A DNA stretch of 64,000 bases from Hamiltosporidium tvaerminnensis (taxonomy: Eukaryota > Microsporidia > Dubosqiidae). The stretch spans positions 1,738,501 to 1,802,500 of the forward strand of contig JAKIMF020000001.1 of NCBI GenBank assembly GCA_022605425.2, given 5' to 3'. Each line of letters begins with the position of its first letter. Positions within the stretch are counted from its first letter, which is position 1. Shown here piece by piece: positions 10,452 to 23,052 of the stretch. The translations under genes were made by a program, and so were the position numbers. Below the pieces are notes generated by a model, which was given only the letters and a program-made list of their open reading frames with translations, did not search any database and was not told the DNA's origin.

Positions 10452-11828
10452 TTAAATTGTAGGTTTATCCAAGAATCCAGAAAAAACTTTTGGAATATCA
10501 TACTTTACGGGTATTATATCTTCTTCAATCTTTAAAAGATAAGAAGGTAAATGTGTATCATTTATTCCTTCAATTATGGACAAAACAAATGGATCCAGTT
10601 TATTAATAAATGCTGAGAAAATCTCCATGTCTTTTTTGATTGATTCAATCAATTCTGGATGTTTTCGTTTGATATGATTTGCAACATTATGTGCTTGCGC
10701 AAATACTTTGATACAAGAATTACACTTGTATTGCTCTTCATCAATTTTAATAATGTGTTTGATCATCCCATCTTCTTCTTTTATATCTTTCATAAACGAA
10801 AAGTCTTTATCCATCGTATATATTTTTAATTTACGAGTAAAAAAATCACGATTTTTAGCATGTGACCTTATATGATATTTTCCACAACATCTAGCCATCT
10901 CCATATGTGATCCAAACATTCGGCAACAATAGAAACAGTAATGGAACACATATCTAAGCAATAGAATGTAGAAATCAAGAATTTCTGATTTATCAAATTT
11001 AAAAATGGCATCTTTCTTCATTTTTTCATTTTCACCCAAATTTTTTTCAATATATTTTACAAAAAAAGATTGTAAATCGGATTGAATTGTTTCTAAAACA
11101 TCAGGAACTGAATATCTATCAGAAAGTGATTTAATAATTTTCTTGGCAAAAAGTATATCTTTCTGTGAAAATGAAACATTTGCAAAACTCATATTATTTT
11201 CATTTAATATAAATTTATCGCAATAAAATTCACAAGAGGGCGAACTTTTATTTCTCATGGATCTTACAGAATCATCAATATTATTTTCATTTTGTAAAGA
11301 TATTATACACGACCTTTTATATGATTCCCTATCATCAGATTGTAAAACCGAAAATTTTGTAGAATTAGGACATTTCAAAGCTAAACTTTGAATCAAAGAA
11401 ATCGGTACCAAACTAGAAATATTTTTCATAATAATATTGTATTTAGGAACATTTATTAATTCAGGATCTACAAAGTATTCTTCGTTAAGTATTGGTACGT
11501 TTATTTTTATTTCTTCGTTCGTATTATCCCAACATATTTTCACAATTTTTTCTGTAAATTCAACATAATTTTGTAAAAATTCTTTTGTTTTTTCAATATT
11601 GTAATCATCATAAATATATCTCTCTTTAAACCATTCGTGCTCATGAAATGAATTGTAAAATTTATGAATTTTCTTAGAATAAAAAGATTTCAAATATGTT
11701 GAATAATCTACTTCGGGCAATAAATGTTTCAATTCTTTTTCTGTAATTATAAAAGGTTGTTCTAAAAGATATTTCATATTAATAATTGGTTCGTCCATAT
11801 ACCTTTGATCATAATTTCTTCTTCTCAT
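10452..11828 (-). CDS. ARS2/SERRATE-like zinc-finger protein
   Basis: A 458-residue protein. Residues about 44-75 (YLKSFYSKKIHKFYN, then HEHEWFKERY) match the conserved N-terminal block of ARS2/SERRATE/Pir2 proteins (typically ...FF..HKDEEWF...Y). Residues 284-322 (YILLLRYVFHYCFYC ... CCGKYHIRSH) resemble the central block with its conserved cysteines and CG-H-R segment. Residues 369-390 form a C2H2 finger, C-x2-C-x12-H-x4-H, followed by KHPELIESIKKDMEIFSAFI, like the family's KH.EKIEEVKKEV.FFNNFL ending. In other eukaryotes ARS2 links the nuclear cap-binding complex to RNA processing, export or decay, and to RNAi where present. It is shorter than animal ARS2 because low-complexity regions are missing. 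NFS1 lies 276 bp upstream in the same orientation. The alternative is an unrelated C2H2 protein. Confidence 0.75.
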   Translation of the reverse strand: MRRRNYDQRYMDEPIINMKYLLEQPFIITEKELKHLLPEVDYSTYLKSFYSKKIHKFYNSFHEHEWFKERYIYDDYNIEKTKEFLQNYVEFTEKIVKICWDNTNEEIKINVPILNEEYFVDPELINVPKYNIIMKNISSLVPISLIQSLALKCPNSTKFSVLQSDDRESYKRSCIISLQNENNIDDSVRSMRNKSSPSCEFYCDKFILNENNMSFANVSFSQKDILFAKKIIKSLSDRYSVPDVLETIQSDLQSFFVKYIEKNLGENEKMKKDAIFKFDKSEILDFYILLLRYVFHYCFYCCRMFGSHMEMARCCGKYHIRSHAKNRDFFTRKLKIYTMDKDFSFMKDIKEEDGMIKHIIKIDEEQYKCNSCIKVFAQAHNVANHIKRKHPELIESIKKDMEIFSAFINKLDPFVLSIIEGINDTHLPSYLLKIEEDIIPVKYDIPKVFSGFLDKPTI

Positions 11829-11830
11829 AA

Positions 11831-11833
11831 GGG
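11831..11833 (-). promoter_or_regulatory. CCC motif before the ARS2-like gene
   Basis: The minus strand reads CTACCCTTATG, putting CCC two bases before the ATG at 11828, which implies an extremely short 5' leader. Confidence 0.5.
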
Positions 11834-12104
11834 TAGAATTTTAGCAAATATTAAAAATTTAAATTATTAAAAAAATATTAAATAGGTTGCGAAAAATTGT
11901 TATAAAAAAATACCGAAAGATCAAAAAAAAAATAAAAAATTTATTTAATGAATTTCTTGGTTCAAACAATTTTCACTCTTTCTTTATTTGCTAGTACCTA
12001 ACTCTAAAAAAAATATAATGGTTTGTTGCAGCACTGAGAAGATATAATAATTGCTAAAATCAAATATTAAAAGAAATTTTTATTTTTTAGAAAATTAAAT
12101 TGTT

Positions 12105-13454
12105 TTATTCAGTCCAATTAATTGTTTTCAAATCAATGCCTTCTTTCACCATTTCATATAAAGGAGACATTTTTCTTAGATTTTTAACTGAGTCAACGGT
12201 TTTTTTCGCAATTTCTTTGATTTCTTTTTCTGTAGTGAACCTACCCATTCCAAATCTAATTGATGAATGCGCTAAATCTTCATCTGTTCCCAATGCTCTC
12301 AAAACAAATGAAGGTTCTAAAGAAGAGGAAGTGCATGCACTTCCACTAGACAATGCAATATTTTTTAGTGACATTAATAAACCTTCACCTTCTACGTATG
12401 AAAATGATATGTTAAGACAGCCGGGATAGACCTTTGCATTCTCGATATCACTTTCAAGATTATCTTCTACGCTATTTTTTGTGACATCTTTGAGTTTTTT
12501 ACGAAAATATTCTAAAAGTTGATTTGCCATTTTTCTGATCCGTAAAAAATCTTTTTTCATTTCTGTTTTTGAAATTTCAGCTGCTTTTCCAAGACCAACA
12601 ACAAGGGGGGTTGGTACTGTTCCGCTTCTTAAGCCTCTTTCCTGACCACCACCCATTATTAAAGGATATATCTTCACTCGTGGCCTTCTTCTAACATACA
12701 AAGCACCGATTCCTTTCGGTCCGTATATTTTGTGTCCAGAAATACTCATCAAATCAATATTCATATCATTTACATCGAGTGGCATTTTACCAAATGCTTG
12801 TGCAGCATCCGTATGAAATAAAACACCTTTTTCTCGACATATTTGACCAATTTCTTTTAATGGTTGAATAACACCTATTTCGTTATTAACGGCCATCACA
12901 GAAACCAAAACGGTATTGCTTTTTATAGAATTTTTAAATTCATCCATATTTATCAACCCATCTTTATTAACTTTTAAATACGTTACTTCACATCCTTCAG
13001 CTTCTAAATTTCTTATCGGATCCAAAACACATTTATGTTCCGTTTGTAGTGTAATTATATGAATTGGTTTATTTTCTTGCATTTTAAATTTTACAACACC
13101 TTTGATTGCAAGATTTGAACTTTCAGTTGCACCGCTCGTAAAAATAATTTCCCGTGGATCTGCTTTAATCACACTCGCTACTTGTTCTCTAGATTTTTCT
13201 ATCGCTTTTTCTGCTTCCCATCCATAACTATGTGTCTTGGAATGTGGATTACCAAATTTCGATGTATAATATGGCAACATAGCATCAAGTACTCTCGGAT
13301 CAAGTGGTGTCGTCGATTGAAAATCAAGATATATTCGCTTAGGCTCTTTACACTCATTCGTTTTATATCTTCTTATACTACATACTGGCTGAAGTATTGA
13401 GTTTACATTTGATAATGAAGTATTTTTAAAAATATTAGAAAGGAAATTGGGCAT
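12105..13454 (-). CDS. NFS1: Mitosomal cysteine desulfurase
   Basis: A 449-residue class-V aminotransferase-fold enzyme. With PLP it takes sulfur from cysteine, giving alanine and an enzyme persulfide for Fe-S cluster assembly. Visible landmarks: [14 protein letters not shown] at 106-119, the PLP pocket [11 protein letters not shown] at 213-223, the PLP-binding lysine in [12 protein letters not shown] (Lys242), [12 protein letters not shown] at 268-279, and the persulfide cysteine in [14 protein letters not shown] (Cys374). The C-terminal tail ending in TINWTE is the usual eukaryotic NFS1 ending. Residues 1-39 are extra relative to the catalytic core, with basic residues and few acidic ones, and may target the mitosome. 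The start is supported by a GGGG motif just upstream. All catalytic residues are present. Confidence 0.97.
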   Translation of the reverse strand: MPNFLSNIFKNTSLSNVNSILQPVCSIRRYKTNECKEPKRIYLDFQSTTPLDPRVLDAMLPYYTSKFGNPHSKTHSYGWEAEKAIEKSREQVASVIKADPREIIFTSGATESSNLAIKGVVKFKMQENKPIHIITLQTEHKCVLDPIRNLEAEGCEVTYLKVNKDGLINMDEFKNSIKSNTVLVSVMAVNNEIGVIQPLKEIGQICREKGVLFHTDAAQAFGKMPLDVNDMNIDLMSISGHKIYGPKGIGALYVRRRPRVKIYPLIMGGGQERGLRSGTVPTPLVVGLGKAAEISKTEMKKDFLRIRKMANQLLEYFRKKLKDVTKNSVEDNLESDIENAKVYPGCLNISFSYVEGEGLLMSLKNIALSSGSACTSSSLEPSFVLRALGTDEDLAHSSIRFGMGRFTTEKEIKEIAKKTVDSVKNLRKMSPLYEMVKEGIDLKTINWTE

Positions 13455-13462
13455 ATATGTAG

Positions 13463-13466
13463 CCCC
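13463..13466 (-). promoter_or_regulatory. GGGG motif before NFS1
   Basis: On the minus strand AGGGGCTACATATATG lies directly before the ATG at 13454. It is a GGG-type variant of the signal seen before neighbouring genes. Confidence 0.45.
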
Positions 13467-13499
13467 TAAGCTCGAAAATATTTAAAAAGATTTAAAATT

Positions 13500-15300
13500 T
13501 TTTCCACTAAAATTATTATCAAATTTTTTATTTTTTTAAAATTTAATTGTGTATTTTTAAAAGATTTTAAAATAGTTACGAAAACTATGATGCTAGTTGA
13601 TTCTTTTTTTCAAACATTCAAATTTGAATAAATTATTTTTTTGTTTATCTAAATTAAAAGAAACTTGTTTATAAATACTTGAAATAGAATAAACTCAAAG
13701 CAAGCAATTATCAAAGTAAAAAATTAAGTTGGTATTAAAAAATATTTGTAATTCATTTTAATCAAATATACAGAATTTATTAATTGTGATTAGTTAAAAT
13801 TACTGTCAAATTAAATATTTTGATGAATTTTTTAAAAACATTATTTTAGTAATTTAGTGTTTCTTTTATAATTTGACCGTAAAAATTTCTTTATGATTTT
13901 ATTTTTTAGATCGATAAAGTCTTAAAGACTTTTATAATTTTTCAATCAAGTTTTTATATTTCTTGCTAGTATAAAAAGAAGTTTCATTCTGATTTATTTT
14001 ACATTCAATGGAAAGATTTTTATGAGTAGATCAATTACGTTTATAAACAAGTTAAGCTTTAATATGAATTATAATTTACGAAATATTTCTTTATATGTAA
14101 ATATAAACTCATATATTGCAAAAGATTATAAAAAAATTTAATTTTAATAAAATATAATTTAGGAAGTTAATTTATAAGATTGGCGATTAAGTAAGCAAGA
14201 AATCCATAAGATTATAATTTACGACCAATTTCTTGGTAGAATTTATGGTAATATCTTGATGTATTTTATTTAAAAGTTTTATATTGAAATATATACTTTC
14301 AAATTAAAAAAAATTTAATTTCTTTAAAATAAATTTAAACATATACTTTACATGTATTTTCCATTAGAAAAATTCCACAGAATTATATAAGAATTGGGAT
14401 AAAATCTGTAAATAAAATAAAAGACTAAACCATCCATTATTAATGAACACATAGAAGATAAAAAAAGTTTGAAATAAGAAATAGAATTCACTTCTAGAGA
14501 ATCTATTTAAGAAATTAATTTTTATTATAAAGTAAAAAATTAATTGTGTGTAACTTTAAAATTATATTCTATTTCGCTAAATATTTTATCAAATATGCAT
14601 ATGCAATCGGAGCAAATAAAAAATATATTTTTTTACTTACTAAAGTTTATAATTATAATTCTGGTCAGTAAAGAGAGATATGGATTTAAAAAAAACGATA
14701 TAAAGTACTAAAAATAGTTAAACTTCTTAAATAAACCTAGATTTTTATTTAAGAAGTTTGAAAAACCGGATTGTGCAAAAATCAAATATGAATACTATAA
14801 TACTAGATAACTGACTAATGAGATGTTTTTTGAAAAAAAATTATAATACAATATATAACGACAGAATAAAAAAAAGAAACATTTCGTATAAAAAGAAATT
14901 TAAGCCATGAAAAAATAAATTGTACTAATTTGCATGTACATCTTATTCTAATATTTGTAGATTAGTTATATTTTTTGAAATAATCTGATTTTGACAAAAA
15001 ATATTGCTTTAAGATTGAAATAGAAATCATTGCTTGATAATCAGTTTCTTTCAATAAAAGTAGGATATTTATTTGTCTTCATGTCATTAAGCAGTTTTAA
15101 TTTATGAAGGCTACTCTCTTTAAAACCCACGATATTTCTTAGATAAAAATATTCTTAAGCTTTTCTTCTAAAAGGCAAAAAGAGTCAGTTAGTGCAGGTA
15201 AGTTGACTAGATTGTGTTTGTAGGTCGACATTATTCCTGATCCTCTCAAAACTAGTAGAATCCTCACCGGGTCCATCTTTTCTTTTCAAAGATATTTATA
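13500..15300. other. Spacer without recognised genes
   Basis: Very AT-rich sequence with no open frame worth calling and no recognisable mobile-element motif. Confidence 0.4.
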
Positions 15301-15309
15301 GCGAAGATA

Positions 15310-15465
15310 TATCTGACAGACTTATATAGAATCCGCTTAGATATTAAAATATTAATTGACAAGTATAACCTATTAGTTGAATTTTTTTGGCTTTTTATAG
15401 GTTATTTTTTTTATCTAGGCCTAAGCCTTATATATGAGTGAGCAAGGGTAAGTTTCCATGCTTTC
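15310..15465 (+). repeat. Dispersed repeat D, copy 1 (partial)
   Basis: Carries the right-hand part of a repeat found at five places: AAGTATAACCTATTAGTT, then TTTTATCTAGG, GAGTGAGCAAGGGTAAG and TTTCCATGCTTTC. It is the most diverged copy. Confidence 0.5.
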
Positions 15466-15899
15466 TAATGATCATTTCTAAAATTTAATAGATGTTTACA
15501 ATTTAATTACATAAAAATCACAAACAAACTTTTCAAAAAAATTCCTATTTTATTAACCATCTTCTTTCAACGAATTCTCATAAAACAACCGAAAACTAGA
15601 GAAATTATTTACAGATTGATTGCAAAATTAGTTCAGACAGATATTGACACAATTTTATCTTCTTTCTACACATGGTTGCGTAATTTAAATTTATATTTTG
15701 TAAATAAGTTATTAGCAAATATGAATTTCACAGGCGATTTTTTTAAAATAGCCTATTAAACTTAAATTAACTAATACATTTATCGAATCGAAATTTTATA
15801 GTAAAGTTAAAATATGAAGGTGAAATCTTCATACTTACTTAATGGTATTACGTCTCATTACAAGCTCAACCATATTTTCTACCAGTTTCCACTTTAAAT

Positions 15900-16330
15900 A
15901 TTAAGCGTCTCTCTTTTATATTCGCTTATGTCAAGATTACCGAGATTTTTTTTAACATCATCTAGCCATCTAGTTTTTGAATGACTTGGAAATATTTGAC
16001 CTTTCAGATTGAACATTGACAAGTTTTACAAATATGTGCTTTCTGGTATTCGTTTAAAATAGTCCAGCCATCAGAGTCTGGTTCCTTTAGCTTCGATTAT
16101 AAATCATGATTTCGGTGTTATTTTTTTAGCTCAATGTTATTACAAATTTTCCACTCTTCTGCTGGTTTCTTGTTGATCAGTAAGAACTCCATAGCTCTTT
16201 CTTCGATATAACGTGTATTCTTATATTAAGTTTTGTGGATATCCACGTTTTACAGTAGTAGATCCTCTTAGGTACAAGAATAGTTCTAAAATCATTTTAT
16301 AGCTTTTCTGCTCAAAACTCAAGATTTTAA
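15900..16330 (-). mobile_element. LINE C-terminal fragment, decayed
   Basis: Minus-strand frames, broken by stops, encode a stretch like the RLRWLGHVxRM...GRPKTRWLDDVKKDL tail common to AP-endonuclease LINEs. Here KTRWLDDVKKNLGNLDI is visible around 15930-15985. No reverse-transcriptase core remains. Confidence 0.6.
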
Positions 16331-16537
16331 GATTTTTTGTGAGCCAAAAAAAGTTTTATTTTCGGCTTTAACTCTCTTTTTTACTTCAGACTGTTGCCAT
16401 AATTAATTTTCAGAAGAAATTTTGATATTTAAAAAGGATATACCAACAAAGAAATATCCATCAACTTGAAAATATGTTGTAATATTTTCAAGGATCCTCG
16501 AAATCATCCCGCTCTTTTTTTTATTTTTATTCATATG

Positions 16538-16670
16538 AAGACACGGTTTTTCGGATTCCTGTTCGATCTTTCTGAAATGTTTGAAATTTTTATATTTCAT
16601 TAATAAAAAGACATAGTTTTAGTGATGTTCCTGTTCGATCTTTCTGAAATGATTGAAATTTCTATATCGA
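16538..16670. repeat. Imperfect tandem duplication, period 72
   Basis: TTCCTGTTCGATCTTTCTGA occurs at 16556 and again at 16628, with similar flanks on both sides, giving two copies of a roughly 65-72 bp unit. Confidence 0.7.
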
Positions 16671-17028
16671 CCAATATATAATGCTAGTATATTACCGTCT
16701 AGATCTTCAATCCTAAACCAAATAATTTCTTTGAATTAGTTATCATTTATGTGAGATATACGAAATCATTTTAACTTTAGAAATTTATAGATATATATTT
16801 AATGGACCTTCATAAGATTTAAAATATTAAACAAAATCATCAAAAGACTGAATCAGAAAACATTTTTACATTTTTACGAAGTTACGTAGATGCATTTTTA
16901 CTTCTTCAAGATATATTCTAAAAAAACATGCAATAATATAATTAATTACAACAAATTAAATAATCTCTCACCTATTTTTATTAAAAAAAATACATAGGAA
17001 ACGAAAAGTAGAAGAATTAAAAGTTTAT

Positions 17029-17259
17029 TTAGAATTCATGTTCGCATGTAAAATTATAAATCCATCTTCTCGTTTTTGAAATCATTTTTTTGAAATATCT
17101 TACAATAATAAAATCATCGTTGTTTATACAGGACGAAGAAATATTTTCGCTGGGTTCTGATATTTTAGAATTAGATGCGCTACATAGTTTGAGATCAGAC
17201 GAATTCTTATTTGAAGATCGTTTCTTTTTCTTAAGTTTTATACATTTTTTTATTTTCAT
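17029..17259 (-). CDS. Possible small basic hypothetical protein
   Basis: A 76-codon frame from the first ATG at 17259. The N-terminus is extremely Lys-rich (MKIKKCIKLKKKKRSS), followed by a Ser/Asn-rich middle and a mixed C-terminal end. Composition is less Phe/Leu-dominated than the chance frames nearby, which is the only reason to list it. No CCC motif, domain or neighbour supports it, and a chance frame is possible. Confidence 0.25.
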   Translation of the reverse strand: MKIKKCIKLKKKKRSSNKNSSDLKLCSASNSKISEPSENISSSCINNDDFIIVRYFKKMISKTRRWIYNFTCEHEF

Positions 17260-17299
17260 TAATAGTAAATCTTTTTGCAAAGAAAAATTATAAGTATAT

Positions 17300-19260
17300 G
17301 GATTTTGACAGGTGACAATAGTATTTTATCAATAAAATATTTTATTTAAATTATTCTTTATTTCCTTGTGACATAAAAAATGAACTTTTATGCCGCATTT
17401 CTTAAGAATTTATTAAATTAAATTATGATAAATTGAATATTTTTTTTTTATTTTCAATGCAATCAATTATATTAAAAAATCTTTTTATTATAGATTTTGA
17501 TTAATAGAATTTTTAATTTATATTAACATTTTAACTATCAGATTACATTGAACAAAAAATCTATAATGAAACGAGTTAATTATTGTTTATAAATTTATAT
17601 TAAACGTATGCATTCATTAATAAAGGAAAATTTGTTGCATCAAATTTTTGTTCTAGCCATGGTCTAATTTTTTTGACTGTTTTATTATTTATATATAAGG
17701 CTAGATTTAGATCTGTAATTTATCTTGCTTAATATTTCTATATATTATATTTTCTTGGATTTAATTAAATATTTTAATAATATTTTTTTGTTCGAATTCA
17801 TAATGTAGATTCAAAAACGTTTTTAGTAGCCCTTTTTTTTCCAATAATATTTTTAGCCACAGTTTTATTTCTAGGAATTTGTAAAACAACAAATATATTT
17901 TGCATTTAAAATACAATTATTTTGTTCTAGTTTCCACATCTAACAATTTCAAATGCACCTCAATCCTCAAAAATTAATACTTATATACATGTAAAAGTCG
18001 TAAATACTTATACATAAAAACTAAAGAAATACCTATAGAATAGATTTAACATTAATAGATATATAGATTATAAAAAATTATTATCTAAATCGCTAAATAT
18101 TTTAGCCTATAATTCAATTTAAATCTTAATAATCAATTCAAAAGTATAAATGCACTATATTAATAAATTCTTGCATAAAAAACCATCATATAACAAATTA
18201 TTAAGAAACTTGAAATATGTTTCGATTCAGATGTTGTATGTTTGGGTTTGGAGCGATATGATTAGATTCATATGCAAAAAGCGTTATTTGATGCCATTAA
18301 TCGGAATTTAGAAGATTAAATAAGCAAGAGATCAAATTATGTATTAATAATTATGCAAAAAAACCGAATACCACCATATTTAAATAATGCTTAGATCAAA
18401 ACAATCATATGAAATACTAATCGTAAGTTTTTTGGCAATACAATTAGATTTGAGAATTCATATGAAATTTATTTATTAAATCTAGATATACTGATTCTCG
18501 AAAAGAGAAAGCATTTTTAGCTGATATATTTTCAAATGATTTAGTAAAATTTCAGACTAATACAGAGTGGATATTATGTTATATATTATCTAACATAACA
18601 GAGAAAGAATCATTCTTAAGATATAAAAAAATCAAGCAAAATATTTTATCAGATCATGTGATACACAAGGCTATTTGGCTTTCATAGGTGTTTTTTTGAA
18701 AAGGAACCAGAAGATTTAAAAACTTCCTTAAAAATATTAGCAAAAGAAATGAAAAAGTTGGAATAAGAATAAATAAATTAATGAAAAACATATAGAATTG
18801 TCTCATTCCCCGGCCAAAAGCTAATCTGTACAAAAAATATTTGTGCAGATTTAAAAAATTTTAGAGTTTTTAGTGCCTAGGATCAGTTTAAATAAGTATA
18901 ATAACTCATGAGATTGATTAAAATAAACGTAGACAAGGACGCTCTCTGCTCTACTCTACAGGTTGAACTCATATCTGTTAAAAAGGAAAAGTAAAAAACG
19001 AATATATTGAACCTCTATTGGACCTAATGTAAGGTCTTCCCAAAAAAATAGAATAGAATCAACATGAAGGAAACTAGTTAAGATATATAGCAAAAAAAAT
19101 ATACTACCAGAAATACATGTGGGATATTGAATATGAAGAAAGGAAGCTAGAAAAACCCAGGTATTTATGGATTTTATCAAGAATTTAAATTCTCAATCGA
19201 ATTAAAATTTGTAACAACATCAAGCTTAAAAATTTAAATCGAAAACATGATTGGTAAACA
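17300..19260. other. Spacer without recognised genes
   Basis: AT-rich; the longest frame (18956-19180 minus) is hydrophobic and lies against the LINE tail at 19270. I saw no further motif. Confidence 0.35.
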
Positions 19261-19264
19261 AAGT

Positions 19265-19430
19265 TATAAGAACCTGGCTTCTATGGCTGGGTCATCTTGA
19301 AAGAATGATAAAAATCAGAGTATTGAAAAATATATATATGTTGCATCCAGATAGTCGAAGAATTGCTAGTCGCATTAAAACTAGATCGCTATAGATGCTA
19401 AAAGATCTCAGTAAACTTTGTATAGACGAA
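19265..19430 (+). mobile_element. LINE C-terminal fragment
   Basis: The plus strand encodes TWLLWLGHLERMIKIRVLKN followed by a degraded KTRS segment. This corresponds to the R(L)RWLGHxERM tail conserved at the C-terminus of AP-endonuclease LINEs. It is broken by stops, and the sequence to about 19560 may belong to the same remnant. Confidence 0.65.
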
Positions 19431-19829
19431 TGAAAAAAAGGCGCTTGATCGTGAAAAGAGGAAGCTAATAGTAAATGAAACAGAATTTATTAATGCGCCG
19501 TCTTGCTATTAAATGAGTAAATCTTATTTTAAGATGAAGAATCGGGTGACCAGAACCTGTAAAATAATGTTTGCCAAATAGACTTTACTTAAATTTCTTA
19601 AAGATATACCCGAAGGTACGAGAAGATAAGATAAAAGATAACTAGATGTAGAGGAAGGAATTCTAAGAAAATTAATGTGCATAGAGAGTTTGGTGAAAAA
19701 TTGAGAATTATTGTAGAATTTCTTTTAACAATTACCAGATCTTCTTAGGCTATGGCTTCACATAGTAAGTTGGTGAAAAATATCAACTAAAAAATATACC
19801 AAGATCATCCAATGTATTCAATATATTTT

Positions 19830-21700
19830 TGACTTGCTTTAAATGTTTTCAAAAGGGGTCTAACTTATTATATTGATGTAATAAGGCCAAAAGTCTATAA
19901 AGAACGCATGCAACTTATGCTTTAAATTTTTTTTATTAGTTTCGCTCCATGATTATAGAGCAACTATCTTCGATGTAAAATTATAAAATCTATAGCTAGT
20001 TGACTCAAATCGTATTTTTTTAGTGAGATAATAACAGAATCGGGTCAAAAACATGAAAAACCAACTCAAGAAATATTTTCCTCAACTATCTATAAATAAT
20101 TTTTATGGATTTTTCTTAAAACAGCTATAACAGGAAGAATTTATCGTGAGTAATCATTTTTTTTATTAATTTTTGTGAAATATCCCACAAATTTAAATAA
20201 AAAATAATCCATAATTATATTTCTCTTACTGCGAATTTTTTTCACTACATTTATAAACTAGATATTTTTTTATACGGCAAGAAAAAAACTGGAAAATAAA
20301 AAACAGCAAATCAATAAGTTCAGATTAAAACTATAAGATTCTATTGAAAAAACCATGAAACTACAACCTGTTTAGAATATTTGCCTTGATTGTTTAATCT
20401 AAATCTTAAAATTTCTAAAATAAATAAATATTGAAAGCCATTTAAATGAGTGAAAATCTGAAAACTATTAATAATTGACAGCACCTATATAACCTATCCT
20501 GAGTTTTAATTAAATCAAATATTAAAAAAATATTTACCAAATTTTGATCAATTTTTTTTTCCTAATACATAACATGTACATCGCCCTCAAAAGAAAATTA
20601 TATGTAGAATGAACAAAAAATAAGAAGAAAAACAATTATAAATGGTTATATTTGATGTATACGGATGTGTTTTTTTAAGTTTTAATAAGCTAATCTCTTA
20701 AATTTAATATTTTTTGTGTTTTTATATTCTCAATTTGAATTCACCTGTGCAATAAGAATTTTTAAACATCAGAAATGAATTAAAATACAACATCAAGCCT
20801 TTTTCAGGCAATAATATATATGGTTCTTATCTTTAAAAACATTTTTGTGGGTTAACAGGCTGGAATATAAAAACTTTAACGAAAATCCGAATTAGATGAT
20901 TTCATCACCACCGTATAAATTTTATATTAAAACCAAAAATTCTTTTATTCTATTTTAGATGAAAAAAAAATGAAATAAAGAAAAAGATTAAATCCCAATA
21001 TCCTTATAAAAGAATATTTTACATAACTTCTTGCTTCATTAATGTTTAAAAATCAGAGAATTATGCTTAGAAATAAATGCCAAAATTTTGTTGAAATTCC
21101 AAAATAGAAAAATATTTGCAAAGATAAAATGAATACAAATCTAAAACGACTTATCAAGATGTTCTTTCCTTTCAACAATGTTCAATGAAATTTTATTAAA
21201 TAAATGTTAAATATAACTTTATTCCATGAGGAATATAATAAGTTAGATATCTTATACAATCGAATGTAATTTTGAATTCAATTTCAAAAAAAATCTTATA
21301 TTAATTAAATATTACCCAAACAGATTTAATGATATTCACACTTTCAGAAAACTGCCCAAAAAGTATAAAAAAAAGGATAATGCAATGTGAATTCGATCGA
21401 AGAATTTATATTTTACAACCAATATAATAATAAACCTTTTATAATGTATGAATACTCATGAGTAGATTTTTTTTATTGATAAGTTATTAGTGATTTCTTA
21501 TATTCCGAAAAAATGTATCCATAAATATACTAGGTCTCTCATTTCCAATAAAAGATAGACAATTTTTCATTGTTAATTCATTAAAGATCTTTATCGGTAC
21601 TCGATAAATTAGGTGAAAATTAATATTGTGAATAGGGAATTTTTATTTAATAAATATTACAGATATCAAACAAGTGGCTCATGTTCTTGTGGACTTAATG
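19830..21700. other. Spacer without recognised genes
   Basis: No recognised coding or repeat signal; short A/T homopolymers dominate. Confidence 0.35.
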
Positions 21701-21724
21701 AAATTCACGCATCTATATATTTCC

Positions 21725-22125
21725 ATGATAACTTCTTCTATTTCTCTATCGGATTTCTAGAATATCTACATCACGAAACTTTTCATTTAAAGAATGTAAA
21801 GAGCCTTTTAAATAGGCGAAGAATCTGCTCCGTGCTCGTTGAAATCTGTTACCTGATGTGTTATTGCAGGGAAAATCCCACTCTGGGTCACTCAAAACCA
21901 GCAAGCATTTCCAATTACTTTATACCTTGCGATCCGAATATATCTTCAGCCAAAATATATCTCAGAGACAGCTCTTAAGTCTATCTAGAGTGAAAATGTT
22001 AAACGGTACGTATAACCTGCTACTTGGATTTTCTGGGGTCTAAAATCTTTCTTTTTATCTCTCAGGTGTCAAGTCTTCCATGCCCAGATAGAAAAGCTAG
22101 GTTTCCATGCCTAAAGATAGCACTA
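21725..22125 (+). repeat. Dispersed repeat D, copy 2
   Basis: Begins near TCTATCGGATTTCTAGAATA and includes CTACATCACGAAACTTTTCA, ATATATCTCAGAGAC, GTATAACCTGCTACTTGG and the terminal block TATCTCTCAGG...GCTAGGTTTCCATGCC. All are shared with the copy at 35.0 kb. An open frame at 21613-21978 crosses it but is not preserved in other copies, so it is not called as a gene. Confidence 0.65.
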
Positions 22126-22129
22126 AATT

Positions 22130-23025
22130 ACAACATGAATTGCAGTTATAACCCAAATACACAGAAAACTACAAACTTTTTGTAGAAAAAGGTTCTCTAT
22201 ATTCTAGAACTTTACCATCTTATCTAAAATCGCACAAAAAAATTAAAAATTACGTGTGCTTTTCATCTCACTAAAAATCTAACTAATAAATTATGCATCG
22301 ATTTAATCTAATAATTACCATCCAGATAATTATTAAGATTGTTATTTTCCCTCATTTAACTCACCATTGATTATAATCAATTTATTTAAGGAATGTTTAA
22401 GGATATTGTATATTTTATTGCCTTAATCAATATCTTTTATCGAATTATCCATATGTTTCATATTACATTATTTTTTTCGTCCGATATGTATCAATTTTCA
22501 TAGAATTCAAGATTTATAATTTAACATTCTGTGCCTTTATTGACCAAAAAATTTCATTGCTGACCTTCTTTACTTCAAAAAAAACTTGGGCTGAATATGC
22601 CTTTCATTTAGTCGTATAAAAATCGGTGATTTCTTCATGATTCCAATAGACATTTGCTCTCTATTCTAGTCTTCTTTTATCGACCAAAAGAAATAATTTC
22701 TAACATATTTTATGGTATTATCCAATAAATTCATGTTACAATCTTCACTGGTATGTAGAATATTTAAGATTAATATTAGTATTTTGTAAAATAACCACCT
22801 AGTTTATTTAAATGAATAAAATATCATACATCATCTTTAAACAAGATTTATCTCAGAAGCAAAGAACGATATTTCCTTGAATTGTTTTTAAACAATTTAA
22901 ATCGAATTTTGCAGAATAATATTGGCTTAAAGTAAAGTCTTTTAACTACAACCCAAAAGGCATTTATTTAGGTAGATTTTTTTCATAAGAAAATAAGCTA
23001 AATTATACAAAGTCTTTATTTAATA
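22130..23025. other. Spacer without recognised genes
   Basis: AT-rich flank of the family A element; no gene or repeat recognised. Confidence 0.35.
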
Positions 23026-23052
23026 AAATTCTGGGTTAACAAATTTTTCTTT

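Noticed and set aside
12100-12429. 109-codon plus-strand frame
   Set aside because: Lies antisense within NFS1; a shadow of that conserved gene.
21613-21978. 121-codon frame with several cysteines
   Set aside because: Most of it lies in dispersed repeat D, and the frame is not preserved in the other copies.
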